Shown here: positions 26,699-35,095 of the stretch, in pieces | Position numbering within the stretch: the stretch's first letter is position 1 | Layout: each line of letters opens with the position of its first letter | Assembly: GCF_001693485.1 (NCBI RefSeq) | Contig: NZ_MAXC01000046.1 | Coordinates: 392,884 to 456,883 of the forward strand | DNA from: Bradyrhizobium sp. LMTR 3 | GTDB taxonomy: Bacteria > Pseudomonadota > Alphaproteobacteria > Rhizobiales > Xanthobacteraceae | Direction: 5' to 3' | DNA: 64,000 bases | Notes under the pieces: model-generated | Told to the model about the DNA's origin: nothing | The model's input: only the letters and a program-made list of their open reading frames with translations | The model's database searches: none | Made by a program: the position numbers and the translations under genes

Positions 26699-27439
26699 AT
26701 GATCATGAAGATCTTGCTGCTGCTCGCTCTGTCCATGGTTGTCGTCGCGCGGGAGGCGGCGGCACAGGAAGTACAATGCGACCGCGAACGCGCGGCCATG
26801 GTTGAAGCTATCAGAGCCTACGCCCGCCGTTCCCAAGCCGGTGTTTTGGGACAACAGGGCCTCTCCGAGAGAGTTCTCGAGGCCATGGGGCGAACGAAAC
26901 GCCATCTGTTCATCCCTGAGCGGTCGTGCTCCATCGCATACGCGGACAGGCCGGCTTCGATCGGCCACGGCCAGACCATATCGCAGCCGTTCATCGTGGC
27001 CTTGATGACAGAGTTGGCCGGGGTCGCGCCGGATCATGTCGTGCTCGAGGTCGGTACGGGGTCGGGCTATCAGGCCGCCATCCTTGCGCATCTGGCGCGC
27101 AAGGTCTGCACCATCGAGATCGTCCCGTCATTGGCCGAGGCAGCCGCGAAAACACTCAAAGAGCTCGCATATGACAATGTGAGCGTCAGGCCGGGCGATG
27201 GTTATGCCGGCTGGCCGGAATGCGGTCCTTTTGATGGCATCGTCGTAACCGCGGCACTTGGCGAGGTGCCGCCGCCGCTGATCGAGCAGCTTAAAGTGGG
27301 TGGCCGGCTCGTCATGCCGGTGGGGTCCGCCTATACCAGTCAGCAACTCACGGTCGTCGAGAAAGTCGCCCCCGACAAGACGACGACGCGGGCCGTTGCC
27401 CCCGTGCGCTTTGTGCCCTTTACGCGTTCAAAAGATTAA
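26699..27439 (+). CDS. Exported protein-L-isoaspartate O-methyltransferase-like
   Basis: About 246 aa from ATG at 26699 (26705 also possible). A hydrophobic signal peptide (ILLLLALSMVVVAREAAAQ) precedes the PCMT domain. Family motifs are present: IGHGQTISQPFIVALM, the SAM loop VLEVGTGSGYQAAIL and GDGYAGWPECGPFDGIVVTAA. PCMT repairs isoaspartyl damage using S-adenosylmethionine. A signal peptide on a SAM enzyme is odd because SAM is cytoplasmic. Confidence 0.87.
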   Translation: MIMKILLLLALSMVVVAREAAAQEVQCDRERAAMVEAIRAYARRSQAGVLGQQGLSERVLEAMGRTKRHLFIPERSCSIAYADRPASIGHGQTISQPFIVALMTELAGVAPDHVVLEVGTGSGYQAAILAHLARKVCTIEIVPSLAEAAAKTLKELAYDNVSVRPGDGYAGWPECGPFDGIVVTAALGEVPPPLIEQLKVGGRLVMPVGSAYTSQQLTVVEKVAPDKTTTRAVAPVRFVPFTRSKD

Positions 27440-27482
27440 GAGCCGGTACGGCGGCTCAGATAGAAAAAGCAGGGAGGAGGCC

Positions 27483-29081
27483 TTGAGCAGTGCAAGGTTA
27501 AAACATTACGGCTGGGGCCGCGAAGACGAAGGCATGACTGCTGAGGAGCAGGCCTTTGTGCTCGGCCGTTACAGCGAAAAATTTGCGCGCGATGCGTTCG
27601 AGACAAAAATCGTCCCGCGCCTAGAGGACCTGACATTGCGCGCGCCGCGCGTGGCGCCACCGGCCTCGCTTGCCGCTTTTTGCACGAGCGACCGATACGA
27701 CCGCGCCGCGCACGCCTACGGCAAATCCTATCCGGACTACGTGCGAGCCATGCTCGGCGACTACGATAGCGCGCCCGACGTGGTCGCCTATCCAAGGAGC
27801 GAAGCAGAGATTGCCGCCGTCATGGACTGGGCCGGTAGTGTCAGCGCGTCGCTTACGCCGTTCGGGGGAGGCTCGAGCGTGTGCGGCGGTGTCGAGCCGC
27901 GCGTTGACGGTATCCGCTACAAGGCGGCCGTCACGCTGGACTTGCGCAATCTCGGCAAGGTCGTCGAGGTGGATCAGATATCGCGCGCCGCACTGATCGA
28001 AGGCGGTGCCTTTGGTCCATCTCTGGAGAACCAGCTTAAGCCGCATGGCGTCACGCTGCGTCATTTTCCGCAGAGCTTCGAGTATTCAACCCTTGGCGGC
28101 TGGATCGCGACGCGGTCGGGCGGTCATTTCGCCAGCCTCTACACCCACATCGACGATTTCGTTGAAAGCCTGCGCGTCGTGACGCCGCGCGGCATAATGG
28201 CAACGCGTCGCCTGCCCGGATCGGGTGCCGGACCGAGCCCCGACCGCTTGTTCATAGGCTCCGAAGGAACGCTCGGCGTGATTTCGCGCGCCTGGATGCG
28301 ATTGCAGCCACGTCCGAAATTCCGTGCCGGCGCATCGGTTCGTTTCCATTCGTTCTTCGGTGCAGCCCGTGCGCTGCGCGCGATCGCACAGGCCGGTCTC
28401 TATCCATCGAACTGCCGCATCCTTGACGCGCAAGAGGCATTCAACACCGGGGCTGCCGACGGCAGCGTCGCGATCATGGTGCTCGGCTTTGAATCCGGAG
28501 ACCATGCGCCGGATGCCTGGATGGCACGCGCGCTCGAATGCTGCGCCGACCATGGCGGGATACCGGAGGCAGCAAAGGCCGGCGATGCGCATCTCGAAGG
28601 CGCGGCAGGAATCTGGCGCAACGCGTTCATTCGTATGCCCTATGCGCGCGAGTTTCTGACCCCGGCCGGCATCATCAACGACACTTTCGAGACCGCCATC
28701 ACCTGGGATCGGTTCGAAAGCTTCCACGACAAGGTGAAGACGGCGACGGAGCATGCGATCCTCCAGGCGACCGGCGTAAAAGGCGAGGTCACATGCCGCT
28801 TCACCCATGTTTATCCTGATGGCCCCGCGCCATACTTTTCTTTCCATGCACTCGGCCGCCACGGTGCTCTTCTAGAACAGTGGCAGGCGATCAAGAATGC
28901 GGCCAGCGATGCGCTGATTGAAGCGGGCGGGACGATCACGCATCATCACGCTGTCGGCCGTGATCATCGTCCCTGGTACGATCATCAGCGCCCGGAGCTT
29001 TTCGCGGCCGCGCTTCGGGCAGCAAAAAGAGAGCTCGATCCGCAAGGCATGCTGAACCCTGGAGTGCTCATCGATCCGTAA
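27483..29081 (+). CDS. FAD-binding oxidase/dehydrogenase, alkyl-DHAP-synthase-like
   Basis: 532 aa from TTG at 27483. This start is chosen because GGGAGGAGG lies just before it and because it includes LKHYGWGREDEG, the N-terminal GWG motif of this family. The FAD PP-loop is TPFGGGSSVCGGVEP, and SFEYSTLGGWIATRSGGH and GSEGTLGVISRAWMRL are typical of PCMH-type flavoproteins. The C-terminal segment HHHAVGRDHRPWY and LDPQGMLNPGVL complete the family pattern. Substrate unknown; bacterial members need not make ether lipids. Confidence 0.9.
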   Translation: MSSARLKHYGWGREDEGMTAEEQAFVLGRYSEKFARDAFETKIVPRLEDLTLRAPRVAPPASLAAFCTSDRYDRAAHAYGKSYPDYVRAMLGDYDSAPDVVAYPRSEAEIAAVMDWAGSVSASLTPFGGGSSVCGGVEPRVDGIRYKAAVTLDLRNLGKVVEVDQISRAALIEGGAFGPSLENQLKPHGVTLRHFPQSFEYSTLGGWIATRSGGHFASLYTHIDDFVESLRVVTPRGIMATRRLPGSGAGPSPDRLFIGSEGTLGVISRAWMRLQPRPKFRAGASVRFHSFFGAARALRAIAQAGLYPSNCRILDAQEAFNTGAADGSVAIMVLGFESGDHAPDAWMARALECCADHGGIPEAAKAGDAHLEGAAGIWRNAFIRMPYAREFLTPAGIINDTFETAITWDRFESFHDKVKTATEHAILQATGVKGEVTCRFTHVYPDGPAPYFSFHALGRHGALLEQWQAIKNAASDALIEAGGTITHHHAVGRDHRPWYDHQRPELFAAALRAAKRELDPQGMLNPGVLIDP

Positions 29082-29139
29082 GCCTGATCGACGCGGCAAT
29101 TGGGTTGCCTCGCTGAAGACGTGGTATTCGGACTTCCCT

Positions 29140-31599
29140 TTACTGATGTGGCCGCCGAATCGTGAGGCCATCCTTTCCTGCGATACAAGCCTCGGCGCCA
29201 ACGGGGGCCTTCTCGGCCGACATGTCGATCGACTGCACCCAGCGGCTTGCAATGATCGCGATGGCGCAGAGCGCATAAAAGCACACCCCCAGCGCATAGG
29301 TCTTGGCGATGCCGAACTGGATCGACGACGCCACACCCAGCACAGACGCGAACATCGACGTAATTCCGTTGGTGCTCCAGAAGAACGGCAGCAGTTCATG
29401 ATGACGGCGCCAGACGCCGAGGCCGAGCGGAAACATCATCCCCATGCAGAATGCGGGAGGAGCCAGCAGCAGGACAGACACCAGAATACGCATGTCGGTT
29501 GACAGCGACCGCGCCCAGGTGGTGACGAGCGGCGTCAGTAACCCCGCCACGACGAGCGTGGTGAGAAGGGCGGCAATCCTGAAGACGGTGACGCGTGATC
29601 GGGAGGAGGTATCGGCACCGATCGTGGCGCTGCCAATCCCGCTAAAGAGAAGAATTGTGAATAGCACGACGCTCAGCCCGTAAACGGGATGCCCGAGAAA
29701 GACCATCAGGCGCTGCATCTGCGATATCTCGATCAGCATGAAGCCCATCCCGATCGCGCTGAAATAGGCCACGGGCGGCGTCAGTGTCGCCACTGGCATC
29801 CGCGTCGCAAGACGGAGGAAGGGCAGCACGATGTAATATCCGCAAGCGCAGAGCGCTACGACGATGAGCAAGCCGGTGATGCCGATCGCGACATTGTTGC
29901 TCATGACGTCCCAACTATGGATGCTCACGAAATCGCTGAAGCGCGACGTATAGAAGAAGAACGGATTGTCGTCCGTCGAAGCAGCGATGTTTTCCGGCTG
30001 CGAATCGAAGAAGGCCTGGTCTGCCTTGTCGGACAGCAATGTCGAGGTGACGGCATCGAAGGTGAAGTCCGGCCCCAACAATATCTTGAAGCCCTGCGCC
30101 TGAAGTCTCTCGCGCGCGCCTTGCCATTCTGCGTCGCTGAACGCGTCAGGCCGGGTAATCACCGTCACGATGTTGCCGACGTTGACCGCGACGACGTGAT
30201 GCCGCAGTTCCCCCGCCGACACTCCCTTGCGCTGCAGCGCGCTCGCGGCAATCGCAATCAGCCGGTATAGCTCGCCACGGTGCTTCTCGGCACCGTACCA
30301 GCGTGATACCGACAACAGCCCGCCAGGCTTGAGCGCCCGGTAAAAATCATCCCACGCCTCCACGGTATAGAGACGATTTTCGGTGAGCGTCAGGCCACCG
30401 GCCACCGTCGCCGCCCAGGTGTCGATGAGCGAAATCTGCACCAGGTCGTACCGCTCGGACGAGTGGTTGATGTAGCTTCGCGCTTCGGCATTGACCAAGG
30501 ATACGCCGGGCTGGCGATCGAGATGGCCGGAGAAGTCGGCGAATTTGTCGGTGAGCACTTCGAAGATCGCCGGGTTGATCTCAATTGCGCGAATCCGGCT
30601 GGCGCCGAAGAGCAGACCGGAAAGGATGTCACGTCCGCCGCCGACGCCAACGACAGCGACGTCGGCCGCCGGCTGCACGAGGTAGGCTGCATTGATGACA
30701 TCATCCTTCAGGTAGGCGAGCTTTCCGATGTCACCATCATATCTGGTGATGACCGTGCCTGCATCGGCATCGATGTCGAGGTGGTGCTGGTCGACCCGGG
30801 CATCAGGAGTGCGGACCAGACCCCAGCCAATCGGGACCTTCTCGGCCAATTCGCGCACCCTTACCCGCGAATAGGTATTCCAGCGTTCGAACAGCGTGCC
30901 GGTCTGCTCAGCGCCCTTGGCCCAGAACACACCGAGATGGCTTCGACCGGTCAGGTCAAGGCCGGAGTGCACGGTGGCCGCGGCGGCCAGCGTTAGCGCG
31001 ACAGCCCCGCTCAAACGCACACTACGGACGTTATCGCTGGTTCGCACCACGATCCAGCCAACGCCGGCAGCAAAGGCTCCGATCCATAGCGTGGCGCTTA
31101 CGGGGTCAATCATCAGCAGTATGAAGATCACCCCGAGACATCCAACTGCGGCGCCCAGGAGATCGGCCGCATAGAGCCACCCGCCGCGATAGGGCAAGCG
31201 CGTGAGCAACAGCGTGATGCAAACCCCGCCTTCCGTGAACGGAGCCACGAAGGCGATGGTCGCCAGCGCCAGAGCGAGAGGCACATTTTCTGCAGATACG
31301 ACGAGCGGCACGCACAGGAAGACGATCATTGCGCCAACGCTGCTGAGTGCGAACCATGACGCGTGGCGGGCGAATTCGATTCCGACCCGCTCGGCGGCAT
31401 AACGGGCGGGCTTGCCGTAGACCTGCATCGCCCCGCGGGTGAGCCCCAGCATGGCAAGTGAAATGGCCGCGAATGCGAAATGATAATGGAGCATAACGCT
31501 GAAGAAGCGCGTTATCAGGATCTGGTAGGAAAGCGTCGCGAACGCAAGCACGAAGATTGCCAGATAATAGCGACCGGGAATCTTGGATATGGATTGCAA
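29140..31599 (-). CDS. Membrane-embedded spermidine-synthase-like protein
   Basis: 819 aa from a TTG start. About six or seven membrane helices come first (to ~210), then a soluble Rossmann domain (~230-560) with the SAM-type motif VGVGGGRDILSGLLFGASRIRAIEINP, then about six more helices. The soluble core resembles spermidine synthase/aminopropyltransferase-like methyltransferases. The proton-acceptor Asp and polyamine motifs of true SpeE are not obvious. It therefore may be a membrane transferase of another type. Its gene order with the mannosyltransferase upstream suggests a shared envelope role (weak inference). Confidence 0.85.
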   Translation of the reverse strand: MQSISKIPGRYYLAIFVLAFATLSYQILITRFFSVMLHYHFAFAAISLAMLGLTRGAMQVYGKPARYAAERVGIEFARHASWFALSSVGAMIVFLCVPLVVSAENVPLALALATIAFVAPFTEGGVCITLLLTRLPYRGGWLYAADLLGAAVGCLGVIFILLMIDPVSATLWIGAFAAGVGWIVVRTSDNVRSVRLSGAVALTLAAAATVHSGLDLTGRSHLGVFWAKGAEQTGTLFERWNTYSRVRVRELAEKVPIGWGLVRTPDARVDQHHLDIDADAGTVITRYDGDIGKLAYLKDDVINAAYLVQPAADVAVVGVGGGRDILSGLLFGASRIRAIEINPAIFEVLTDKFADFSGHLDRQPGVSLVNAEARSYINHSSERYDLVQISLIDTWAATVAGGLTLTENRLYTVEAWDDFYRALKPGGLLSVSRWYGAEKHRGELYRLIAIAASALQRKGVSAGELRHHVVAVNVGNIVTVITRPDAFSDAEWQGARERLQAQGFKILLGPDFTFDAVTSTLLSDKADQAFFDSQPENIAASTDDNPFFFYTSRFSDFVSIHSWDVMSNNVAIGITGLLIVVALCACGYYIVLPFLRLATRMPVATLTPPVAYFSAIGMGFMLIEISQMQRLMVFLGHPVYGLSVVLFTILLFSGIGSATIGADTSSRSRVTVFRIAALLTTLVVAGLLTPLVTTWARSLSTDMRILVSVLLLAPPAFCMGMMFPLGLGVWRRHHELLPFFWSTNGITSMFASVLGVASSIQFGIAKTYALGVCFYALCAIAIIASRWVQSIDMSAEKAPVGAEACIAGKDGLTIRRPHQ

Positions 31600-31896
31600 T
31601 ACGCTGCCCTCTTGGTGGGACCCTGACGGGCTCTATTGGGTGCGCTTTGACCAACTCGCGCTACACGCGATCGCCGGATAACTTCCTAACAACTGGTTGA
31701 TACGCCCGCACAGACTAAGTTCATGTTCAGGCTCTGATTGTAGCAGGCGGCTACCCGAGCCTGCAGGATTGGGTTCCACCGTCAGACACAACACCATCTG
31801 TCACCTGAGCACTATACCGTCAGACGAGTTCGAGCGCATCAAGCAAACCATGCGAGATTGGTGGATCGCGGCTCCGGTCGCGAGTATTTTTAGCGA

Positions 31897-33066
31897 TCAA
31901 CCAATCCAAATTCTACGAGCAAACAAGGCGGTGTTCATGAACAAGGACGCGCCGAAGAGTCCCAGCACTCCTGCCAAAAGCCACTTCGCTCGCAATCCTA
32001 AACCAGCCAACGTCACAAACAGGGGAAATGAAACGAGATTAAATCGACTCATTGAGACGAAGCCTGCTGGCCCACCGCTGAGTGTTAGATATGGCAGCAA
32101 CAGGACTGCCATGGCGAACAGCGTCCAGCTTGCGCGCAGTCGAGACCAGCCCAGAACAATCAGGGTAATGAACAATAATGTAAACCAGCTAGCTTGTCCC
32201 CATGGATTCCAATCATTGAGCATCATTCGTGTGAACGGCTCAAGCTTTAGGGCCGCAATCAATCTAGTCACTAGCGTCGTTCCTTGATGGAATGCCATCT
32301 GTCCATCTGCAAAAGCAAACGGAGCTCCGAAAGCGCTCCAGAGGTAGATCATGAATAGCCAGATGCCCGACGTCGCAAGCAGGACGCAAGGCACGAGGAC
32401 AGGAAGGAACTTCGTCTGATCGCGATTGGCCCACATCTCCCAAAGAAGGACAGGCAATAGGACAACGCCCGTCGATCGGGTGGAGACCGCCAAGCCTGCA
32501 AGCAGCGCTGCCGACAAGTAGTATTTTCGTTTCAAAGCAAGAAAAAACGAGACGATTAGCAGCAGTGCCAGGGGCTCGGTATACCCGGCCGATAGCAAGA
32601 CCGAAGCGGGAAAAAAGCTGAGCAGCGCGGTTGTGGCGAGGGCCAGTTGATCACCAAATTCCTCGCGAACCAGCTTGAAAAGAAGGACAATCGCGAGCAA
32701 TCCCGCGACGTTCGATACCAACAGCAATGCATCCGCAGGCGTGAGACCGCTAATCGTCGCCAGGCCCCGTGCGAGCATCGGATACAGCGGGTAAAAAACG
32801 ATGTTCTGTTGAACAGTCGGATCGCCGTTATACTGATAGCCATCGGTGACGATCTTGAAATACCATTCCGAATCCCATTGCAGCAATTGGTGGTACCAGA
32901 TCGGTCCCGCAGACCAGACATCGGCCCTCCCGATGGTCAGATATTTTTGCGAGAATACCAGTCCGAGTGCGACCACCACCCGCGAACAAAAGAATATCAA
33001 AATGGCCAAACAATAGGGAAGCCAGGAAGGATTTCTCCAGATCGGATAGCGCATCTCCATGTCCAT
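31897..33066 (-). CDS. PIG-V-like mannosyltransferase (GT-C membrane protein)
   Basis: About 389 aa; ATG at 33066 chosen, with 33060 or 33120 as alternatives. About ten hydrophobic helices. After the first helix lies QWDSEWYFKIVTDGYQYNGD, the acidic loop that holds the catalytic residues in PIG-V/GT-C enzymes, then FYPLYPMLARGL. PIG-V adds the second mannose to GPI anchors in eukaryotes; bacterial homologues use polyprenyl-phosphate sugars on unknown acceptors. Base composition is visibly less GC-rich than the surroundings. Confidence 0.85.
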   Translation of the reverse strand: MDMEMRYPIWRNPSWLPYCLAILIFFCSRVVVALGLVFSQKYLTIGRADVWSAGPIWYHQLLQWDSEWYFKIVTDGYQYNGDPTVQQNIVFYPLYPMLARGLATISGLTPADALLLVSNVAGLLAIVLLFKLVREEFGDQLALATTALLSFFPASVLLSAGYTEPLALLLIVSFFLALKRKYYLSAALLAGLAVSTRSTGVVLLPVLLWEMWANRDQTKFLPVLVPCVLLATSGIWLFMIYLWSAFGAPFAFADGQMAFHQGTTLVTRLIAALKLEPFTRMMLNDWNPWGQASWFTLLFITLIVLGWSRLRASWTLFAMAVLLLPYLTLSGGPAGFVSMSRFNLVSFPLFVTLAGLGLRAKWLLAGVLGLFGASLFMNTALFARRIWIG

Positions 33067-33240
33067 ACTGTCGCTCGGTAGGAGCCCAAGATCAATCGTC
33101 CCAGGGTACCGCTTTGACATTTGGCGGGCATGACGCGGCAGACCTCCGAACGCCCTGCGTTGAGATGGATCTCGGCCGGCCTGAAGATCTGCATCGACTC
33201 TCGGAGGACGCGGGCTGTGGCAACCATGATGTCTGCTTCT

Positions 33241-33313
33241 GTGAAGGTTTTCGCACGCCGGCCCCGGAGTGCGCGGCACCGTCCGTCATGGGCCGGCATC
33301 CCAAAACCTTCAC
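33241..33313. repeat. Large two-tier inverted repeat
   Basis: Outer arms GTGAAGGTTTT / AAAACCTTCAC (11 bp, perfect) and inner arms GCCGGCCC / GGGCCGGC (8 bp, perfect) are spaced by 5 bp on both sides around a 25-bp loop. It lies about 175 bp upstream of the mannosyltransferase start in a gene-poor gap. No T-run follows on either strand, so a simple terminator is unlikely. Confidence 0.7.
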
Positions 33314-33460
33314 AACGGCGGACCTCCTTCCGTTCACGAGGAACAATCGCGGTCTGCCGTCCATTGTCCGAGGCGCTTGCAACCTTGCATCGGCTGGGCC
33401 GACACGCTCAGGGATCTGCCCAGCAGCGGCGCCGTACCGGCGAAGCGGCGCATCGCGACT

Positions 33461-33862
33461 TCAAACCGGTTCGGGCAAGACGTCATCTTGTTTGGATGCG
33501 ACGGCGGTCAGGCTGATCGGCCCAGAGGATGAGCTTTCGTGACTGATACGAAGAAATGGCCCGCAAGAAGGAAAGTCCGGCACTCTGCACACGAACTTGG
33601 GATTTTGCTCGGACGTCAAACAGTCGTCCTCCGTCACGAGGCGCGAAACAGCCATACGATCTCCACAGTACATCAAATCAAGGGGGGTGGTCGAAGCCGA
33701 GGTATTCCGCAACACGAAGACGAGCAGCCAGCCTATCCGCACTGCGGCTCTACGAAGATACAGTCCCTTCGATGTAGCGTAGTCTTCATCGCCCTCGGCC
33801 GATGAGCCTTTCGAGATTTCCGGAACGGCCCCGCGGGAAACGGCGTGCATCGCATCGTACAT
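33461..33862 (-). CDS. Doubtful small ORF in a gene-poor gap
   Basis: 133 aa from ATG at 33862, preceded by AGGAG at good spacing. It contains one hydrophobic stretch (IGWLLVFVLR) and no recognisable domain. It is the best candidate in the gap 33067-34375, which otherwise holds the large inverted repeat and the tandem decamers at 34086. It may be non-coding or decayed. Confidence 0.3.
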   Translation of the reverse strand: MYDAMHAVSRGAVPEISKGSSAEGDEDYATSKGLYLRRAAVRIGWLLVFVLRNTSASTTPLDLMYCGDRMAVSRLVTEDDCLTSEQNPKFVCRVPDFPSCGPFLRISHESSSSGPISLTAVASKQDDVLPEPV

Positions 33863-34085
33863 GTAACGCTCCTGCTTCGTCGAGCGTGCGCACGATGGGG
33901 GCGGGATGTCGCAGAACTTTGCCGACGACCGCCGGAAATTGTCGCGATCTGTCTCAGGAATGCTGCTTTGCATAGTTCGCGACAGTTGCGGCCGAGGTAA
34001 TGGTCATTCCTGTCATCCGCTCTTGAATGACCTTGCTCTCAATGCCGCCTCTTAAGTTGTATCAAGCCTGAGCAGGCATACCAGT

Positions 34086-34105
34086 TTGCGACAAATTGCG
34101 ACAAA
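34086..34105 (+). promoter_or_regulatory. Tandem decamer, candidate response-regulator site
   Basis: Two exact copies of TTGCGACAAA stand head to tail, and a third TGCGACA core is at 34129-34135. Direct repeats one helical turn apart are typical of OmpR/PhoB-family binding sites. They lie 270 bp before an OmpR-family gene, which supports but does not prove autoregulation. Confidence 0.45.
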
Positions 34106-34375
34106 GATGGCTCACCGGGACAACGTTCTGCGACAGCTTGTGCCTAAATTGTTTCGGCCAGATCGGGGAATCATGCACATGAGGCCGGTTCCCGCTCGGA
34201 TCGGCAGGCATCGGCATCGGGATCCTGCGATCCCGATCCGATGCCGCGACGCTGTCAGTGAAGCCAGCCACAAGCATTTGATTTCGGTCGATCATACGCG
34301 GCCGATACATTCTGTTACACTTTTTCGATGGGTTGGGTGCGGGACTTCAGTATGATCCCGGACGGAGCAAACTAG

Positions 34376-35095
34376 ATGGACTCGGCACCTCACATCGCCG
34401 TAGTGGATGATCATCGCGATATTCGCGATCTGGTCGGCAAATACTTGATGCAGCATGGCTACCGCATCAGCCTTGCGGAGAACGCCGTCGCACTCCGCCG
34501 CTTGCTCGAACGAAATGCTCTGGACCTGGTGGTTCTTGACGTCATGATGCCGGGCGAGGACGGACTGTCCCTCTGCCGCCATCTGCGCAGCACCACGGAC
34601 CTTCCCGTTATCCTGTTGACTGCGATGGCTGAGGAGACCGATCGAATCGTCGGCCTGGAAGTAGGTGCCGATGACTACGTGAGCAAACCATTCAATCCCC
34701 GTGAACTTCTCGCCCGTATCAAAGCAGTGCTTCGACGAGTCCAAAGCCTGCCGCCGCAAAAGGGCCGGCTTGCGACGAAGGTCGTACGCTTTGATCGATG
34801 GACCTTCGACGTCAACCGGCGCGAGTTGACGGGCGACGACGGCGTTGCTGTGCCGCTCAGCACGGCGGAATTCCGCCTGTTGTGTGCATTTCTCGATCAT
34901 CCCGGCCTGGTACTCAGCCGCAATCAGCTTCTCGACCTGACGGTCGGCCGGGATGCCGATCCATTCGACCGGAGCATCGACAATCAGGTCAGCCGCTTGC
35001 GGAAAAAGATCGAGGCCGATCCGAAAGTACCGGCCTTGATCAAGACTCACTGGGGCGGTGGATACAGCCTCGCTGCCCAGGTCGAGCAGCCATGA
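34376..35095 (+). CDS. OmpR/PhoB-family response regulator
   Basis: 239 aa. Receiver domain: acidic pair Asp11-Asp12, phospho-acceptor Asp55 in LVVLDVMMPGEDG, and Lys in DDYVSKPFNPREL. The C-terminal winged helix is clear (LSTAEFRLLCAFLDHPG and SIDNQVSRLRKKIE). The stop overlaps the histidine kinase start. The domain order matches regulators paired with EnvZ/RstB-like kinases. Confidence 0.95.
   Translation: MDSAPHIAVVDDHRDIRDLVGKYLMQHGYRISLAENAVALRRLLERNALDLVVLDVMMPGEDGLSLCRHLRSTTDLPVILLTAMAEETDRIVGLEVGADDYVSKPFNPRELLARIKAVLRRVQSLPPQKGRLATKVVRFDRWTFDVNRRELTGDDGVAVPLSTAEFRLLCAFLDHPGLVLSRNQLLDLTVGRDADPFDRSIDNQVSRLRKKIEADPKVPALIKTHWGGGYSLAAQVEQP

Noticed and set aside
27300..27482. Longer N-terminus for the FAD-binding oxidase
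   Set aside because: It would overlap the methyltransferase gene. The TTG at 27483 has a strong ribosome site and the family N-terminus.
33092..33542. Overlapping plus- and minus-strand ORFs near 33.1-33.5 kb
   Set aside because: All overlap the large inverted repeat and lack ribosome sites or domain patterns.
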